From JAJYQH01 sp036261615 (lineage in GTDB: Bacteria > Actinomycetota > Actinomycetes > Propionibacteriales > Propionibacteriaceae), in assembly GCA_036261615.1 (NCBI GenBank), contig DATAKK010000029.1:1-24071 (forward strand): 24,071 nucleotides of DNA, read 5' to 3'. Made by a program: the position numbers and the translations under genes. This document shows, piece after piece, positions 1-8,100 of this stretch; position 1 is the stretch's first letter; every line of letters starts with the position of its first letter. The notes beneath the pieces were generated by a model that saw only the letters and a program-made list of their open reading frames with translations, did no database searches and was not told the DNA's origin.

Positions 1-1093
1 CGGTCATGCCCTCCCACCAGACGTCGCCGTCGTCCGTGAGCGCCACATTCGTGAAGATGGTGTCGCGTTCGACCGAGCGCAGGGCCGTCGGGTTGGTGGT
101 CTCGCCGGTGCCCGGAGCCACGCCGAAGAAGCCGGCCTCGGGATTGATGGCGTGCAGACGTCCGTCCGGGCCCGGCCGCATCCAGGCGATGTCGTCGCCG
201 ATCGTCTCGACGGCATAGCCCGGGATGGTAGGTCGCAGCATCGCCAGATTGGTCTTGCCGCAGGCGCTCGGGAAGGCCGCCGCCAGGTAGAACTCCTTGC
301 CATCGGCCTCGCGGGCGATCTTGAGGATCAGCATGTGCTCGGCCATCCAGCCCTCGTCGCGGGCCATGTCGGACGCGATGCGCAGCGCGTAGCACTTCTT
401 GCCGAGGAGGGCGTTGCCGCCGTACCCGGACCCGAAGCTGATGATCTCCCGGGCCTCCGGGAAGTGGGTGATGTATTTCTCGTCGTTGCAGGGCCAGGGG
501 ACGTCGGGCCGGGTGGCGCCCTGGGCGTCCACCAGCGGGTAGCCGACGGAGTGCAGGGCCTTGACCCACGGGCGACCCTCGCCGATCAGCTTGAGAGCCT
601 CGGCGCCCATCCGGGTCATGATCCGCATGCTCACGACCACGTACTCCGAGTCGGACAGCTCGACGCCGAGCTGGCTGATTCCGCCGCCCAACGGCCCCAT
701 CGAGAAGGGGATCACGTAGAGCGTCCGGCCGCGCATGCAGCCGTCGAACAACCCGTCGAGCCTCTGCCGCATCTCGCCGGGATCCGCCCAGTTGTTCGTC
801 GGCCCCGCGTCCGCCTCCTGCTCCGAGCAGATGAAGGTGCGCGACTCCACGCGGGCCACGTCCGAGGGAGTCGACCGGGCCAGGTAGCTGCCCGGGCGCA
901 ACGCCTCGTTGAGCTTGATCAACGTGCCGGCGGCAACCATCCGCTCGTAGAAACGGTCGCGTTCCTCGATCGAACCGTCGCACCAGTGGACGGCGTCCGG
1001 CTTGGTCAGCTCGGCGACCTCGCTCACCCAGGCAACCAGGTCGGCGGCTGCGTCCGCGGGGGCGTCGGTCATCTCGGCGGTCGCGACGGTCAT
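1..1093 (-). CDS. pckG: Phosphoenolpyruvate carboxykinase (GTP), N-terminal part, cut by the window edge
   Basis: Cytosolic enzyme (EC 4.1.1.32) interconverting oxaloacetate + GTP and PEP + CO2 + GDP, the entry step of gluconeogenesis from organic acids. The 364 visible residues read as the GTP-type family: the IPFSMGP stretch near residue 128, GGNALLGKKCYALRI near 225-239, AEHMLI near 251, and the kinase P-loop FPSACGKTN at 274-282, which distinguishes it from the ATP-type enzyme. The family is usually about 600 residues, so roughly 240 C-terminal residues lie beyond base 1. The ATG at 1093-1091 overlaps the TGA of the upstream transporter (1092-1090) in an ATGA arrangement, implying one transcript and translational coupling. 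That linkage suggests the enzyme is made when its carboxylate source is imported. Family assignment is very secure; the link to the transporter is inferred from the overlap. Confidence 0.97.
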   Translation of the reverse strand, partial: MTVATAEMTDAPADAAADLVAWVSEVAELTKPDAVHWCDGSIEERDRFYERMVAAGTLIKLNEALRPGSYLARSTPSDVARVESRTFICSEQEADAGPTNNWADPGEMRQRLDGLFDGCMRGRTLYVIPFSMGPLGGGISQLGVELSDSEYVVVSMRIMTRMGAEALKLIGEGRPWVKALHSVGYPLVDAQGATRPDVPWPCNDEKYITHFPEAREIISFGSGYGGNALLGKKCYALRIASDMARDEGWMAEHMLILKIAREADGKEFYLAAAFPSACGKTNLAMLRPTIPGYAVETIGDDIAWMRPGPDGRLHAINPEAGFFGVAPGTGETTNPTALRSVERDTIFTNVALTDDGDVWWEGMT

Positions 1094-2394
1094 GCCATCT
1101 CCCTCGATGCCGTGGCCATCTGGACGCCACCGGCCGAGACCCCATCGAGCTCGGTCGACGGGGCGAAGACCCGGCCCCGCGTCTCCCGGCTGAAGGACAT
1201 CATCAGGCTGATGATCACGGCGACCGAGCCCGCGACGATGGCCAGCGCGAGGCCGTAGTTGCCGTGGTAGGACGACGCGATGAGCGCCTGGAGCGTGGCG
1301 TTGGGCGCCGCGATGACGTTGCCGAGCTGGTAGACGAGGCCGGGGAGCACGGCACGCGTCCCCGCCGGGACCAGCTCGTTGAGGTAGGCCGGGATGACAC
1401 CCCAGGCGCCCTGCACCATGAACTGCACGAGGAACGCACCGATCCCCAGGGCCAGGGAGCCCGTGGCGAACGCCCACAGGGGGATGCACGGGAGGGCCAG
1501 CGCGGCGAACACGATGATGACGCGCTTGCGCCCGAACCGCTCCGAGAGCGTGCCGGCGAGCAGCGCACCCAGGATCGCGGCGATGTTGTAGCAGATCGCG
1601 ATGAGACTGACGGTGCTGGCGCCGAAGCCGTGCTGGACCTTGAGGAACGTCGGGTAGAGGTCCTGGGTGCCGTGGCTGAAGTAGTTGAAGGCCGACATGA
1701 GAATGAGGGCGAACAGCAGGACGCGCCAGTTCTTCGCGACGGCGGGCCAGATCTTCGTGTGCGCCGAGCGGCCGCCGGCGCCGCGCGAGGCGAGCCAGAC
1801 CGGCGACTCGTCCACCTTGAAGTAGATGTACACCGCGAGCAGCACGGGGAGGGCCCCGATCGCGAACATGCCCCGCCAGCCGGCCGACACCCCGAACAGG
1901 CCGTAAACGATGGAGGCGATGAGGTAGCCGAGCGGGTATCCCGCCTGGAAGAGGCCGGACACGGTGCCGCGTGCGCGGCTGGGAATGGTCTCCATCGTGA
2001 GGGCCGACGCGACACCCCAGACGCCACCCATGGCGACTCCGTAGACGACCCGGAGGATGAAGAAGACGGTGAAGTTCGGCGAGGCCGCGGTCGCGAGTTC
2101 CAATCCCGCGAACACGACGATGTTGGCGATGAGGACCGGCTTGCGGCCGAACTTCTCGGCCAGCGGACCGAAGATCACTGCACCGATCGGCCTGGCCATC
2201 AGCGTGAACGTGATCGCGAGACTCGCGGTGACGAGCGTGATCTTGAACGCGTGCGCCATCGTGCTGAGGACGAAGACCAGCACGAAGAAGTCGAACGCGT
2301 CCATCGCCCAGCTGCCGACTCCCGCGAAGAGGGTACGGCGCTGGGCGGGGCTCCACGGTTCTCTTGCGTGTGCCTGAGTTGAGAGAGACGTCAT
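1090..2394 (-). CDS. MFS transporter, probably a carboxylate/lactate:H+ symporter (SHS-like)
   Basis: Inner-membrane secondary transporter of 434 residues with about 12 predicted transmembrane helices. The MFS signature appears twice, after helix 2 (GPLAEKFGRKPVL) and at the matching place in the second half (GTLSERFGRKRVI), as expected for two six-helix halves. The N-terminus (WSPAQRRTLFAGVGSWAMDA and the following DFFVL) resembles the sialate/lactate (SHS, Jen1-like) branch. The exact substrate cannot be read from sequence; lactate, pyruvate or a C4-dicarboxylate fits the neighbours. I chose the ATG at 2394 because AGGGGAA lies about 5 nt upstream; a GTG just before it, at 2397, sits too close to that site. 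It is the first gene of an operon with pckG (4-nt overlap) and is divergent from a CitA/CitB-like two-component system, its likely regulator. Confidence 0.9.
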   Translation of the reverse strand: MTSLSTQAHAREPWSPAQRRTLFAGVGSWAMDAFDFFVLVFVLSTMAHAFKITLVTASLAITFTLMARPIGAVIFGPLAEKFGRKPVLIANIVVFAGLELATAASPNFTVFFILRVVYGVAMGGVWGVASALTMETIPSRARGTVSGLFQAGYPLGYLIASIVYGLFGVSAGWRGMFAIGALPVLLAVYIYFKVDESPVWLASRGAGGRSAHTKIWPAVAKNWRVLLFALILMSAFNYFSHGTQDLYPTFLKVQHGFGASTVSLIAICYNIAAILGALLAGTLSERFGRKRVIIVFAALALPCIPLWAFATGSLALGIGAFLVQFMVQGAWGVIPAYLNELVPAGTRAVLPGLVYQLGNVIAAPNATLQALIASSYHGNYGLALAIVAGSVAVIISLMMSFSRETRGRVFAPSTELDGVSAGGVQMATASREMA

Positions 2395-2417
2395 CACTTC
2401 CCCTTCGACTGAGATGG

Positions 2418-2441
2418 GGTCGTGACCTCGGTGTCACGACC
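2418..2441. promoter_or_regulatory. Perfect 9-bp inverted repeat, candidate response-regulator operator
   Basis: GGTCGTGAC (2418-2426) and GTCACGACC (2433-2441) are exact reverse complements separated by 6 nt. The dyad lies in the 200-nt gap between the divergent transporter and sensor kinase genes, 24 nt upstream of the transporter ATG. It is not followed by a T-run and does not end a gene, so an operator fits better than a terminator. The obvious candidate binder is the response regulator encoded next door. I see no convincing -35/-10 pair for either direction; CATACT at 2497-2502 is a weak -10-like hexamer toward the kinase. Confidence 0.55.
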
Positions 2442-2594
2442 TCCCGTATGACCAGTTCAGGATGGTGGGCCTCGCGCGTCGCACGCTCGTTGTGTTCATA
2501 CTGTTTCCGGCCACGGGCGGGTGAGGACGCCGCCCCTCGCCGTAGGTTGGACCGCACCCGAGACCCGCATCCCCGCAGAGACGCAGGAGAACGC

Positions 2595-4238
2595 ATGATC
2601 GCGTGGACCCGTCGGTGGAGCATCGCCGCGCGCCTGTTCGCGCTGGAGGTCGTGTTCGTCATCCTCCTCACCGCGGCGTCCGTCGGCTGGCTGTGGACCG
2701 ACACGAGGAACTCCCTCTATGACGAGGCGGCCCGCACCAGCCTCGTCGTGGCATCGGGAATCGCGGTGGATCCGTTCGTGCACGCCCAGCTGGCCACCGC
2801 CGACCCGAGCGCCGAGCTCGAGCCCTACGCGCTGGCGACGATGAAGGCGACCTCCACCGACTTCATCACGATCATGAAGCCCGACCGCACCCGCTACACC
2901 CACCCCGACCCCGCGGAGATCGGCAAGCCGTTCATCGGCACCATCGCACCGGCACTCGGAGGTCGCTCGTTCACCGAGACCTACACGGGCACCCTCGGCC
3001 CCTCGGTCAGGGCGGTCGTGCCGATCAGGAACAGCGCCGGCAGGATCATCGCCCTCGTCGCGGCGGGGGTCGAGGTGCGCAAGATCGACGCCGCGTTGTG
3101 GCCGAGGCTGCCGATCGTGCTGCTGAGCGCTGCCGGGATGATCGTGCTCGGAGCGCTCGCCGCCTGGCTGCTCAGCCGCTATCTGAGGCGCGTGACCGCC
3201 GGGCGCGGCCCCGAGGAGATGAGCAGGATGTTCGCCTACTACGAGGGCGTGCTCCACTCCGTCCGGGAAGGACTCGTCCTCATGGATCGGGACCGCCGCG
3301 TCGTCCTCTACAACGACCACGCGGCCGAGTTGCTCGGGATCCCCACCCAACCCCGGTCGGCCGACCCCGTCCCCGTGACCGGCCTCGACATACCCGCCGA
3401 CCTGCGGGAGCTCCTCCAGAGCGGCCGCCAGGTCTCCGACGCCGTGTACCCCACGGGCGAGCGCATCCTCGTCGTCAACCAGGAGGTCGCGATGTCCGCC
3501 ATCCGGGGGGCCGCCGCGCGAGCGGTCGGCACGGTCGCGAGCCTGCGCGACCACACGGAACTGCAGCGCCTGGCCGGCGAGCTCCAGACCATGCGCACGC
3601 TGTCGGACGCGCTGCGGTCCCAGTCCCACGAGTTCGCCAACCGGCTGCACACCATCATTTCGCTCATCGAACTGGACCATCCGCGGGACGCCCTCCAGTT
3701 CGCGTCCAATCAGATCGATGCCGGCCAGCAGCTCATCGACCAGCTCACGGGAACGATCGACGAGCCCGTCCTCGCCGCGCTCCTCCTGGGCAAGTCGACC
3801 CAGGCGCTCGAGCGGGGCATTCAGCTGAGCATCGACATTCCCGCCGACCTCGGCCCGCTGGGAATCGAACCGAGCGACGTGGTCACCATCCTGGGCAACC
3901 TCATCGACAACGCGATGGACGCCGCCGGGTCCGCGAACCTGGTGCGCTCGGCGTCCCCCGTCGTCTCCGTGGCCGTGCACCGGTCTGGGCCCGGCATCGT
4001 CGAGATCAGGGTCGCGGACGATGGTCCTGGCGTCCCCGACCCGGGGCTCATCTTCGAGCACGGGTATTCGACCAAGGCCTCGAACGGCGTCGGCCACGGC
4101 TTCGGGCTCACCCTCGTGCGTCAATCGGTCCAGCGGCTGGGCGGCGAGATCTCCGTGTGCAACGACTCGGGGGCGGTGTTCACCGTCAGGCTTCCCACGC
4201 CGCCGTGCGACGCCCCAGCCAGCGGGGATGCGGCATGA
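2595..4238 (+). CDS. CitA/DcuS-family sensor histidine kinase
   Basis: Membrane kinase of 547 residues. Order: TM1 about 15-34; an extracytoplasmic PAS-like sensor about 35-170 containing the carboxylate-sensor hallmark RYTHPDPAEIGKPFIGT (100-116); TM2 about 172-194; a cytoplasmic PAS about 212-320; the phosphoacceptor motif SQSHEFANRLH with His345; then the ATPase domain with N-box NLIDNAMDA (435-443), G1 DDGPG (475-479) and G2 GHGFGLTL (500-507). This is the standard citrate/C4-dicarboxylate sensor layout, so a small external carboxylate is the likely signal. The ATG at 2595 is preceded by GCAGGAGA 4 nt away; the open frame extends to 2364 but that part reads as non-coding. It overlaps the response regulator by 4 nt and is divergent from the transporter-pckG operon. 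Confidence 0.93.
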   Translation: MIAWTRRWSIAARLFALEVVFVILLTAASVGWLWTDTRNSLYDEAARTSLVVASGIAVDPFVHAQLATADPSAELEPYALATMKATSTDFITIMKPDRTRYTHPDPAEIGKPFIGTIAPALGGRSFTETYTGTLGPSVRAVVPIRNSAGRIIALVAAGVEVRKIDAALWPRLPIVLLSAAGMIVLGALAAWLLSRYLRRVTAGRGPEEMSRMFAYYEGVLHSVREGLVLMDRDRRVVLYNDHAAELLGIPTQPRSADPVPVTGLDIPADLRELLQSGRQVSDAVYPTGERILVVNQEVAMSAIRGAAARAVGTVASLRDHTELQRLAGELQTMRTLSDALRSQSHEFANRLHTIISLIELDHPRDALQFASNQIDAGQQLIDQLTGTIDEPVLAALLLGKSTQALERGIQLSIDIPADLGPLGIEPSDVVTILGNLIDNAMDAAGSANLVRSASPVVSVAVHRSGPGIVEIRVADDGPGVPDPGLIFEHGYSTKASNGVGHGFGLTLVRQSVQRLGGEISVCNDSGAVFTVRLPTPPCDAPASGDAA

Positions 4239-4948
4239 CCACAGTGATCCGCGTTCTCGTCGTCGACGACGACGCCTTGAACGCCGCCGCCCACGCCGAA
4301 TACGTCCGACGGCTGGCCGGCTTCGAGGTCGCCGGGATCGCCCACAGTGGCGGTGAAGCGCTCCGTCTGCTTCAGGCCTCGCTCCGCGCTGGGCCGGACG
4401 ACCGGATCGACCTCATCCTCCTCGACATGAACCTGCCCGATCTGCGGGGACTCGAGGTCGCCAGACGCATCCGCGCCTCCGGGATCACGGTGGATGTCAT
4501 CGCCATCACCGCCGTGCGAGACGTGGCGCTCGTACGGGAAGCGATCTCGCTGGGGGTCCTCATGTATCTCATGAAGCCGTTCACCTTCGCGACCTTCGCC
4601 GAGAAGCTGCGCGGCTACCAGGAGTTCCACGCCGGCTTCGACGGCGACGCCACGCTCGCCACCCAGACCCGGGTCGACCAGACCATGGCGAACCTGCGCA
4701 ACCCGACGCGCATCGACCTCGCCAAGGGGCTGACGCACGAGACCCTCGAGCGGGTCGCGCGCTCGATCCCCAGCGATGGCACAGCCGTCTCGGCGACCCA
4801 ACTCGCTCTCGAGCTCGGCATCTCCCGGGTGACCGCGAGGCGGTATCTCGAGCACCTCGTCGACCAGGCCCTGCTCGAGCGGACCGCCCGCTACGGCACG
4901 CTCGGACGCCCGGAGATCGAGTACCGCCGCCGCGGCGACGCTCGTTAG
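4235..4948 (+). CDS. CitB/DcuR-family response regulator
   Basis: Cytoplasmic DNA-binding partner of the preceding kinase, 237 residues. The receiver domain (about 5-125) has the acidic pocket VDDD (10-13), phosphoacceptor Asp64 in LLDMNLP, Thr92 and Lys114 (MKPF). The C-terminal half, not OmpR- or NarL-like, carries a helix-turn-helix around 186-207 (SATQLALELGISRVTARRYL), typical of the CitB/DpiA/DcuR class. The ATG overlaps the kinase TGA (ATGA, 4235-4238), so the two are co-translated. Likely target: the divergent promoter region with the 9-bp inverted repeat at 2418-2441, controlling transporter and PEPCK. The target is inferred from position only. Confidence 0.92.
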   Translation: MTTVIRVLVVDDDALNAAAHAEYVRRLAGFEVAGIAHSGGEALRLLQASLRAGPDDRIDLILLDMNLPDLRGLEVARRIRASGITVDVIAITAVRDVALVREAISLGVLMYLMKPFTFATFAEKLRGYQEFHAGFDGDATLATQTRVDQTMANLRNPTRIDLAKGLTHETLERVARSIPSDGTAVSATQLALELGISRVTARRYLEHLVDQALLERTARYGTLGRPEIEYRRRGDAR

Positions 4949-5148
4949 CCACCCGGACGTGGAAGTCGTGAGCGCACCACATCGTCCGCTGCTCAGGAGG
5001 CCACCCGACGGACCAACCCCAGAGGTCCATACTCGTCGCGCATCCCTGCTTCGCAGGTGAGCACCCGACCTACTCTGGATGAACACCTCGTCACGCCCCG
5101 ACCCGCGCGACACCTGAAAGGACCGCCCAAGCCAGAAGGGATGTTGTC

Positions 5149-6009
5149 ATGCCGGACCCCGGACACGGTCGCACCGGAACACTGAGAACTGTCGTCATCG
5201 ACGGTCATCCGGTGGCGTACTGGCGGCGGGGACCCCTCCGCGAAGGACGGACGCTGGTGATGCTGCACGGTCTCGGCGGCGACCACACGGGCCTCCTGGC
5301 GCTCGCCGAACGTCTGAGGGGAGTCCAGGTCGTGGCACCCGACCTGCCCGGCTACGGGGCTTCGCCCGCGCTGCCCGTCAAGCACACCCTGCACGAGTAC
5401 GGGAGAGTCGTCGATGGGCTCCGTGAGCGTCTCGGACTGGCCCGGTTCGCGCTGCTCGGTCACTCGTTCGGGGCCGATGTCGCGCTGGCCTACGCTCACG
5501 ATCATCCCGACGCGGTGACCGACCTGTGCCTCCTGAACCCCGTCGTCGACACCAGCGGCGTGGCCAGTCGGCTCGGGGTCCTCTTCACCCGCGTCAGCTC
5601 GGTGCTTCCGCCGTCCCTGGCCCGGGCGCTGCTCACCAACCGCGCCGTCGCCTACCTGCAGGACCGGCCCAGCCTCGCCACTCGCGACCGCGGGACGCGC
5701 AGGCGAATCCTGCGGCAGGACTACATCAGCCTGCGGAAGGCCGACCCACGGGCGATCCACGAAAGCGCCCGCAGTCTGCAGGAGGTTCCATTCGACCGGT
5801 ACGCGCGGACGGTCCGGGCCCGGACGCTGGTGCTCACCGGTAGTCGCGACAGGATTGCCAGGCCGGGTGCACTCGCCCGGGTCCACTGGCCCCGACCGAC
5901 AACCCGGGTGACGGTTGCCCCTGGGGCAGGACACCTCCTCCCCGTCGAGCAGCCCGGCCTCGCCTCCGCCCATGTCAACCGGTTCCTCGACTCCTCACGA
6001 CGGCGGTGA
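5149..6009 (+). CDS. Alpha/beta hydrolase
   Basis: A 286-residue alpha/beta-hydrolase-fold enzyme without a signal peptide, so probably cytoplasmic. Visible elements: oxyanion-region HGLGG (40-44), the DLPGYG loop (65-70), nucleophile elbow GHSFG with Ser106, a helical cap at about 130-215, Asp234 in GSRDRIA and His262 in GAGHLLP, which complete the triad. Such proteins hydrolyse esters, lactones or C-C bonds; the substrate cannot be told. The start is supported by AAGGG 8 nt upstream. The 200-nt gap from the response regulator suggests its own transcript; TACTCT at 5071-5076 is a possible but weak -10. It ends against a strong hairpin and converges on the pectate lyase gene. Confidence 0.88.
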   Translation: MPDPGHGRTGTLRTVVIDGHPVAYWRRGPLREGRTLVMLHGLGGDHTGLLALAERLRGVQVVAPDLPGYGASPALPVKHTLHEYGRVVDGLRERLGLARFALLGHSFGADVALAYAHDHPDAVTDLCLLNPVVDTSGVASRLGVLFTRVSSVLPPSLARALLTNRAVAYLQDRPSLATRDRGTRRRILRQDYISLRKADPRAIHESARSLQEVPFDRYARTVRARTLVLTGSRDRIARPGALARVHWPRPTTRVTVAPGAGHLLPVEQPGLASAHVNRFLDSSRRR

Positions 6010-6039
6010 GGTGGCCCTCACCGTCGGGTGAGGGCCACC
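6010..6039. terminator. Perfect 13-bp hairpin between convergent genes (bidirectional terminator)
   Basis: GGTGGCCCTCACC (6010-6022) pairs perfectly with GGTGAGGGCCACC (6027-6039) around a 4-nt loop. It begins at the base after the hydrolase TGA and lies 34 nt beyond the pectate lyase stop on the other strand. There is no T-run on either side, as is common in high-GC actinobacteria, so termination is inferred from stem strength and the convergent position. Confidence 0.75.
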
Positions 6040-6073
6040 GTCCTGGTCAGTCGTGCGCGGCCCCGCGCGACCG

Positions 6074-7654
6074 CTATCCGAGCGACTTCGCCACCAGGGT
6101 GAGGGTCTCCGCCCCGTAGGGGGTCACATGCTTGCCCGCCTGAGCCGTCAGTTCGTTCTCGAAGGCCCCGAGCGCGTGGTCACGGAGCTTCTCGGTGAGG
6201 CTGGCGGCGACGCCCTGGTCGGAAATGTCCCCGGACTGCACGAACGCCGTGACGAGCTTCTCCAGCGTCCCGTAGACATCGCTGTTGGCGAGGTACCCCA
6301 GTCCCGCCTCGGCAGCCGGGCTGCCGGCGACGGGCTTGAGGAAGTTGACGTCCGGGAGGCTGCCGTCCGGCTTGCGGGGCGCCTTGAGCTGCGTCATGTC
6401 GAGGCTCTCGAAGCTCGCCGGCGTGAGGGCGAGCCCTCCGTCGATCGTCCACGAGTTGTTGGTCTCGTCGGACGCCGGCGTGTTGTCGTTGGCCGTCAGT
6501 CGCCCGGCGTAGGCGAGGTTGTCGTGCAGCACCTCGCGGTAGCCGGGGATGTTGGTGACATCCGTCGGGCTGACCCGCTCGAGCATGTTGAAGTCGGCGC
6601 CGTACCCGGCCGAGTAGCCGGTGTTGCCGATCCAGTTTGCCGACTGGCCCGGCTGGTGGTTCGCGTAGAAGTCGCTGGCCCCGTTGTCCGCCGACAGGTC
6701 GCCGACCACCGTGTGCAGCGGCAGCGGGTCGGGGATGCCGCTCGTCGCGTACGCGAAGCCCCCGACCTTGAACCCGTTCTGGTCGCCGACGCCGTTCTGG
6801 TTCCCGTGCATGCCGAAGGCCCAGGAGTCCACGTAGGCCACCCGGCCCGGGATGGGCGCGGCGTTCGGACCGCTCTTGGAGAAGATGCTGTCGTAGCCGT
6901 CGTCGCTGTTGTGCCAGGAGCGGTCGCCGATGAACCAGACGTTCTTCGCATGTGCTCCGAAGCCGTCGGTGTTGCCGGCGGCCGTCGGCGTGGGGCCGAT
7001 GTTGTCGTGGGAGTCGGAGTCGAGCACGACCCCGGTGCCGTTGATCGTGTAATAGAAGCCGTTGGCCTCGTTGTCGTAGGCCGCCATCCGGACGAAGTTC
7101 GCGCCGCCGGCGATGCGGAAGGCCTCCGACTGCTTCTGCGCGCCGACCTTCACGCCGGTCACGTCGAAGCCGACGAAGTTCACGTCGGTGACGTCCGGGG
7201 CGATGAAGAAGCCCGCGACGCGCTTGTTCGTCGGGACGTTGCTGAAGTCGAACACCGGGCGGGGATCGCCCGGGTACGCCTCGTAGGTGATGCCGCTCTT
7301 GGTGATCGGGTTCACGTAGCTGTAGACGTCCTCGAACTGCAGGCCCGTCGTCGGCACGGTGAAGTCGTTGTAGACGCCGCCGCGGATGTAGACGACATCG
7401 CCCGCCGACGCCGCCGCCTGGGCGCGGAGCAGCGTCTTGAAGGGATGGTCGATGGTGCCGGGGTTGCTGTCGGATCCCGTCGGCGAGATGTAGTAGGACG
7501 CCGATCCGGCGGGCCTCGTGGCGCTGAGGACCTTGAGGAGGGACATCGCCGTGTCCTGTGGCAGGCCGCTCGGGGTGGCGGACGCCTGGGTGGGGGTGAG
7601 CAGGAGGCCTGCGGCGCACGTGGCCACGACGGCGGTGACTGCGAGGGGTCTCAT
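6074..7654 (-). CDS. Secreted pectate lyase, polysaccharide lyase family 9, with C-terminal FIMAH-like domain
   Basis: Extracellular right-handed beta-helix enzyme of 526 residues that would cleave polygalacturonate by beta-elimination. A Sec signal peptide (about 1-26, ending ASA) is followed by the family opening YYISPTGSDSNPGT (54-67) and PFKTLLRAQ. The calcium site of the characterised enzyme Pel9A (four Asp, three spaced 0/+1/+4) is matched by Asp230 (DGFGAH) and DDGYD (Asp251, 252, 255). The proposed base Lys is matched by Lys296 in NGFKVGG. Residues about 460-526 form a helical tail (SGDISDQGVAASL, AQAGKHV) resembling a FIMAH domain, shorter than usual. The ATG at 7654 has AGGAGA 6 nt upstream. 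A LacI-type palindrome lies 79 bp upstream. Family and secretion are well supported; pectin as substrate is inferred from conserved residues. Confidence 0.9.
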   Translation of the reverse strand: MRPLAVTAVVATCAAGLLLTPTQASATPSGLPQDTAMSLLKVLSATRPAGSASYYISPTGSDSNPGTIDHPFKTLLRAQAAASAGDVVYIRGGVYNDFTVPTTGLQFEDVYSYVNPITKSGITYEAYPGDPRPVFDFSNVPTNKRVAGFFIAPDVTDVNFVGFDVTGVKVGAQKQSEAFRIAGGANFVRMAAYDNEANGFYYTINGTGVVLDSDSHDNIGPTPTAAGNTDGFGAHAKNVWFIGDRSWHNSDDGYDSIFSKSGPNAAPIPGRVAYVDSWAFGMHGNQNGVGDQNGFKVGGFAYATSGIPDPLPLHTVVGDLSADNGASDFYANHQPGQSANWIGNTGYSAGYGADFNMLERVSPTDVTNIPGYREVLHDNLAYAGRLTANDNTPASDETNNSWTIDGGLALTPASFESLDMTQLKAPRKPDGSLPDVNFLKPVAGSPAAEAGLGYLANSDVYGTLEKLVTAFVQSGDISDQGVAASLTEKLRDHALGAFENELTAQAGKHVTPYGAETLTLVAKSLG

Positions 7655-8100
7655 CTGGCTTCTCCTTCGAAGCGATTCCTCGCCCCGGGAACGGGGGTTT
7701 GCGGGGGCGAGGATGGGGGGATCAGAAGGTTGGAAAGCGCTTTCTGAGCCCGAGGCTACGGGAGTCGCTCGCGAGGGGTCAATACCCCCCGAGCTCTCGG
7801 GCAGCTCCTCCAGGCGCCGGAAGCGTCCTGGAAACCCTCCCGATCCGCGGTCGCGCGAGCTGGGGAGCGGCGGCGGTGGCGCGAGGGTGGCGACGCGCCC
7901 GCGGACCGGGAGAGAGTCCCCGGACAAGTGCGGCCTCAGCCGATGGCCGGGTCCTGCGACGGACGCCGGACGTGGTCGGATCCGCCTCGGAATCCGGTCG
8001 GATGACTCAATCCCGAACTCCGGGCAATCCGGCGGCCGGGCGGCAACGAATGAGTGACAGGTTCCACGTCCTGTTCCATCCTCAGAAGGGATTCGTTGCC
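7655..8100. other. 446-bp divergent intergenic region between pectate lyase and CHRD-protein genes
   Basis: No credible gene. It holds the start regions of both divergent genes, the 12-bp palindrome at 7733-7744, a 6-bp inverted repeat TCCAGG/CCTGGA (7809-7814 and 7827-7832, 12-nt spacer), and a direct repeat of GTTCCA just upstream of the CHRD-gene ribosome binding site AGAAGGG (8084-8090). I found no convincing -35/-10 pair. An open frame runs through it but its composition and lack of family features look non-coding. Confidence 0.6.
7733..7744. promoter_or_regulatory. LacI-family-type palindromic operator upstream of pectate lyase
   Basis: GAAAGCGCTTTC is a perfect 12-bp palindrome centred on CpG, the layout bound by LacI/GalR-family repressors of carbohydrate-use genes. 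It sits 79 bp upstream of the pectate lyase ATG in an otherwise GC-rich stretch. No LacI-type regulator is encoded in the window, so the binder would be encoded elsewhere. The assignment rests on site form and context. Confidence 0.6.

Noticed and set aside
1264..2382. Long plus-strand open frame opposite the MFS transporter
   Set aside because: It is the antisense shadow of a clear 12-helix transporter; the predicted product is Asp/Glu/Arg/Gly-rich without any fold, as is usual for shadows in high-GC DNA.
2496..4124. Long minus-strand open frame opposite the sensor kinase
   Set aside because: Composition (Gly, Asp, Arg, Val runs) and lack of motifs mark it as antisense to the CitA-like kinase.
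5019..5057. Small hairpins (GGACC/GGTCC and CCTGC/GCAGG) after the CitB-like regulator
   Set aside because: Stems of 5 bp are too weak in this GC context to call a terminator.
6053..7747. Plus-strand open frame of 564 codons opposite the pectate lyase
   Set aside because: The minus-strand frame has a signal peptide and conserved PL9 residues; this one is low-complexity Val/Arg/Gly-rich.
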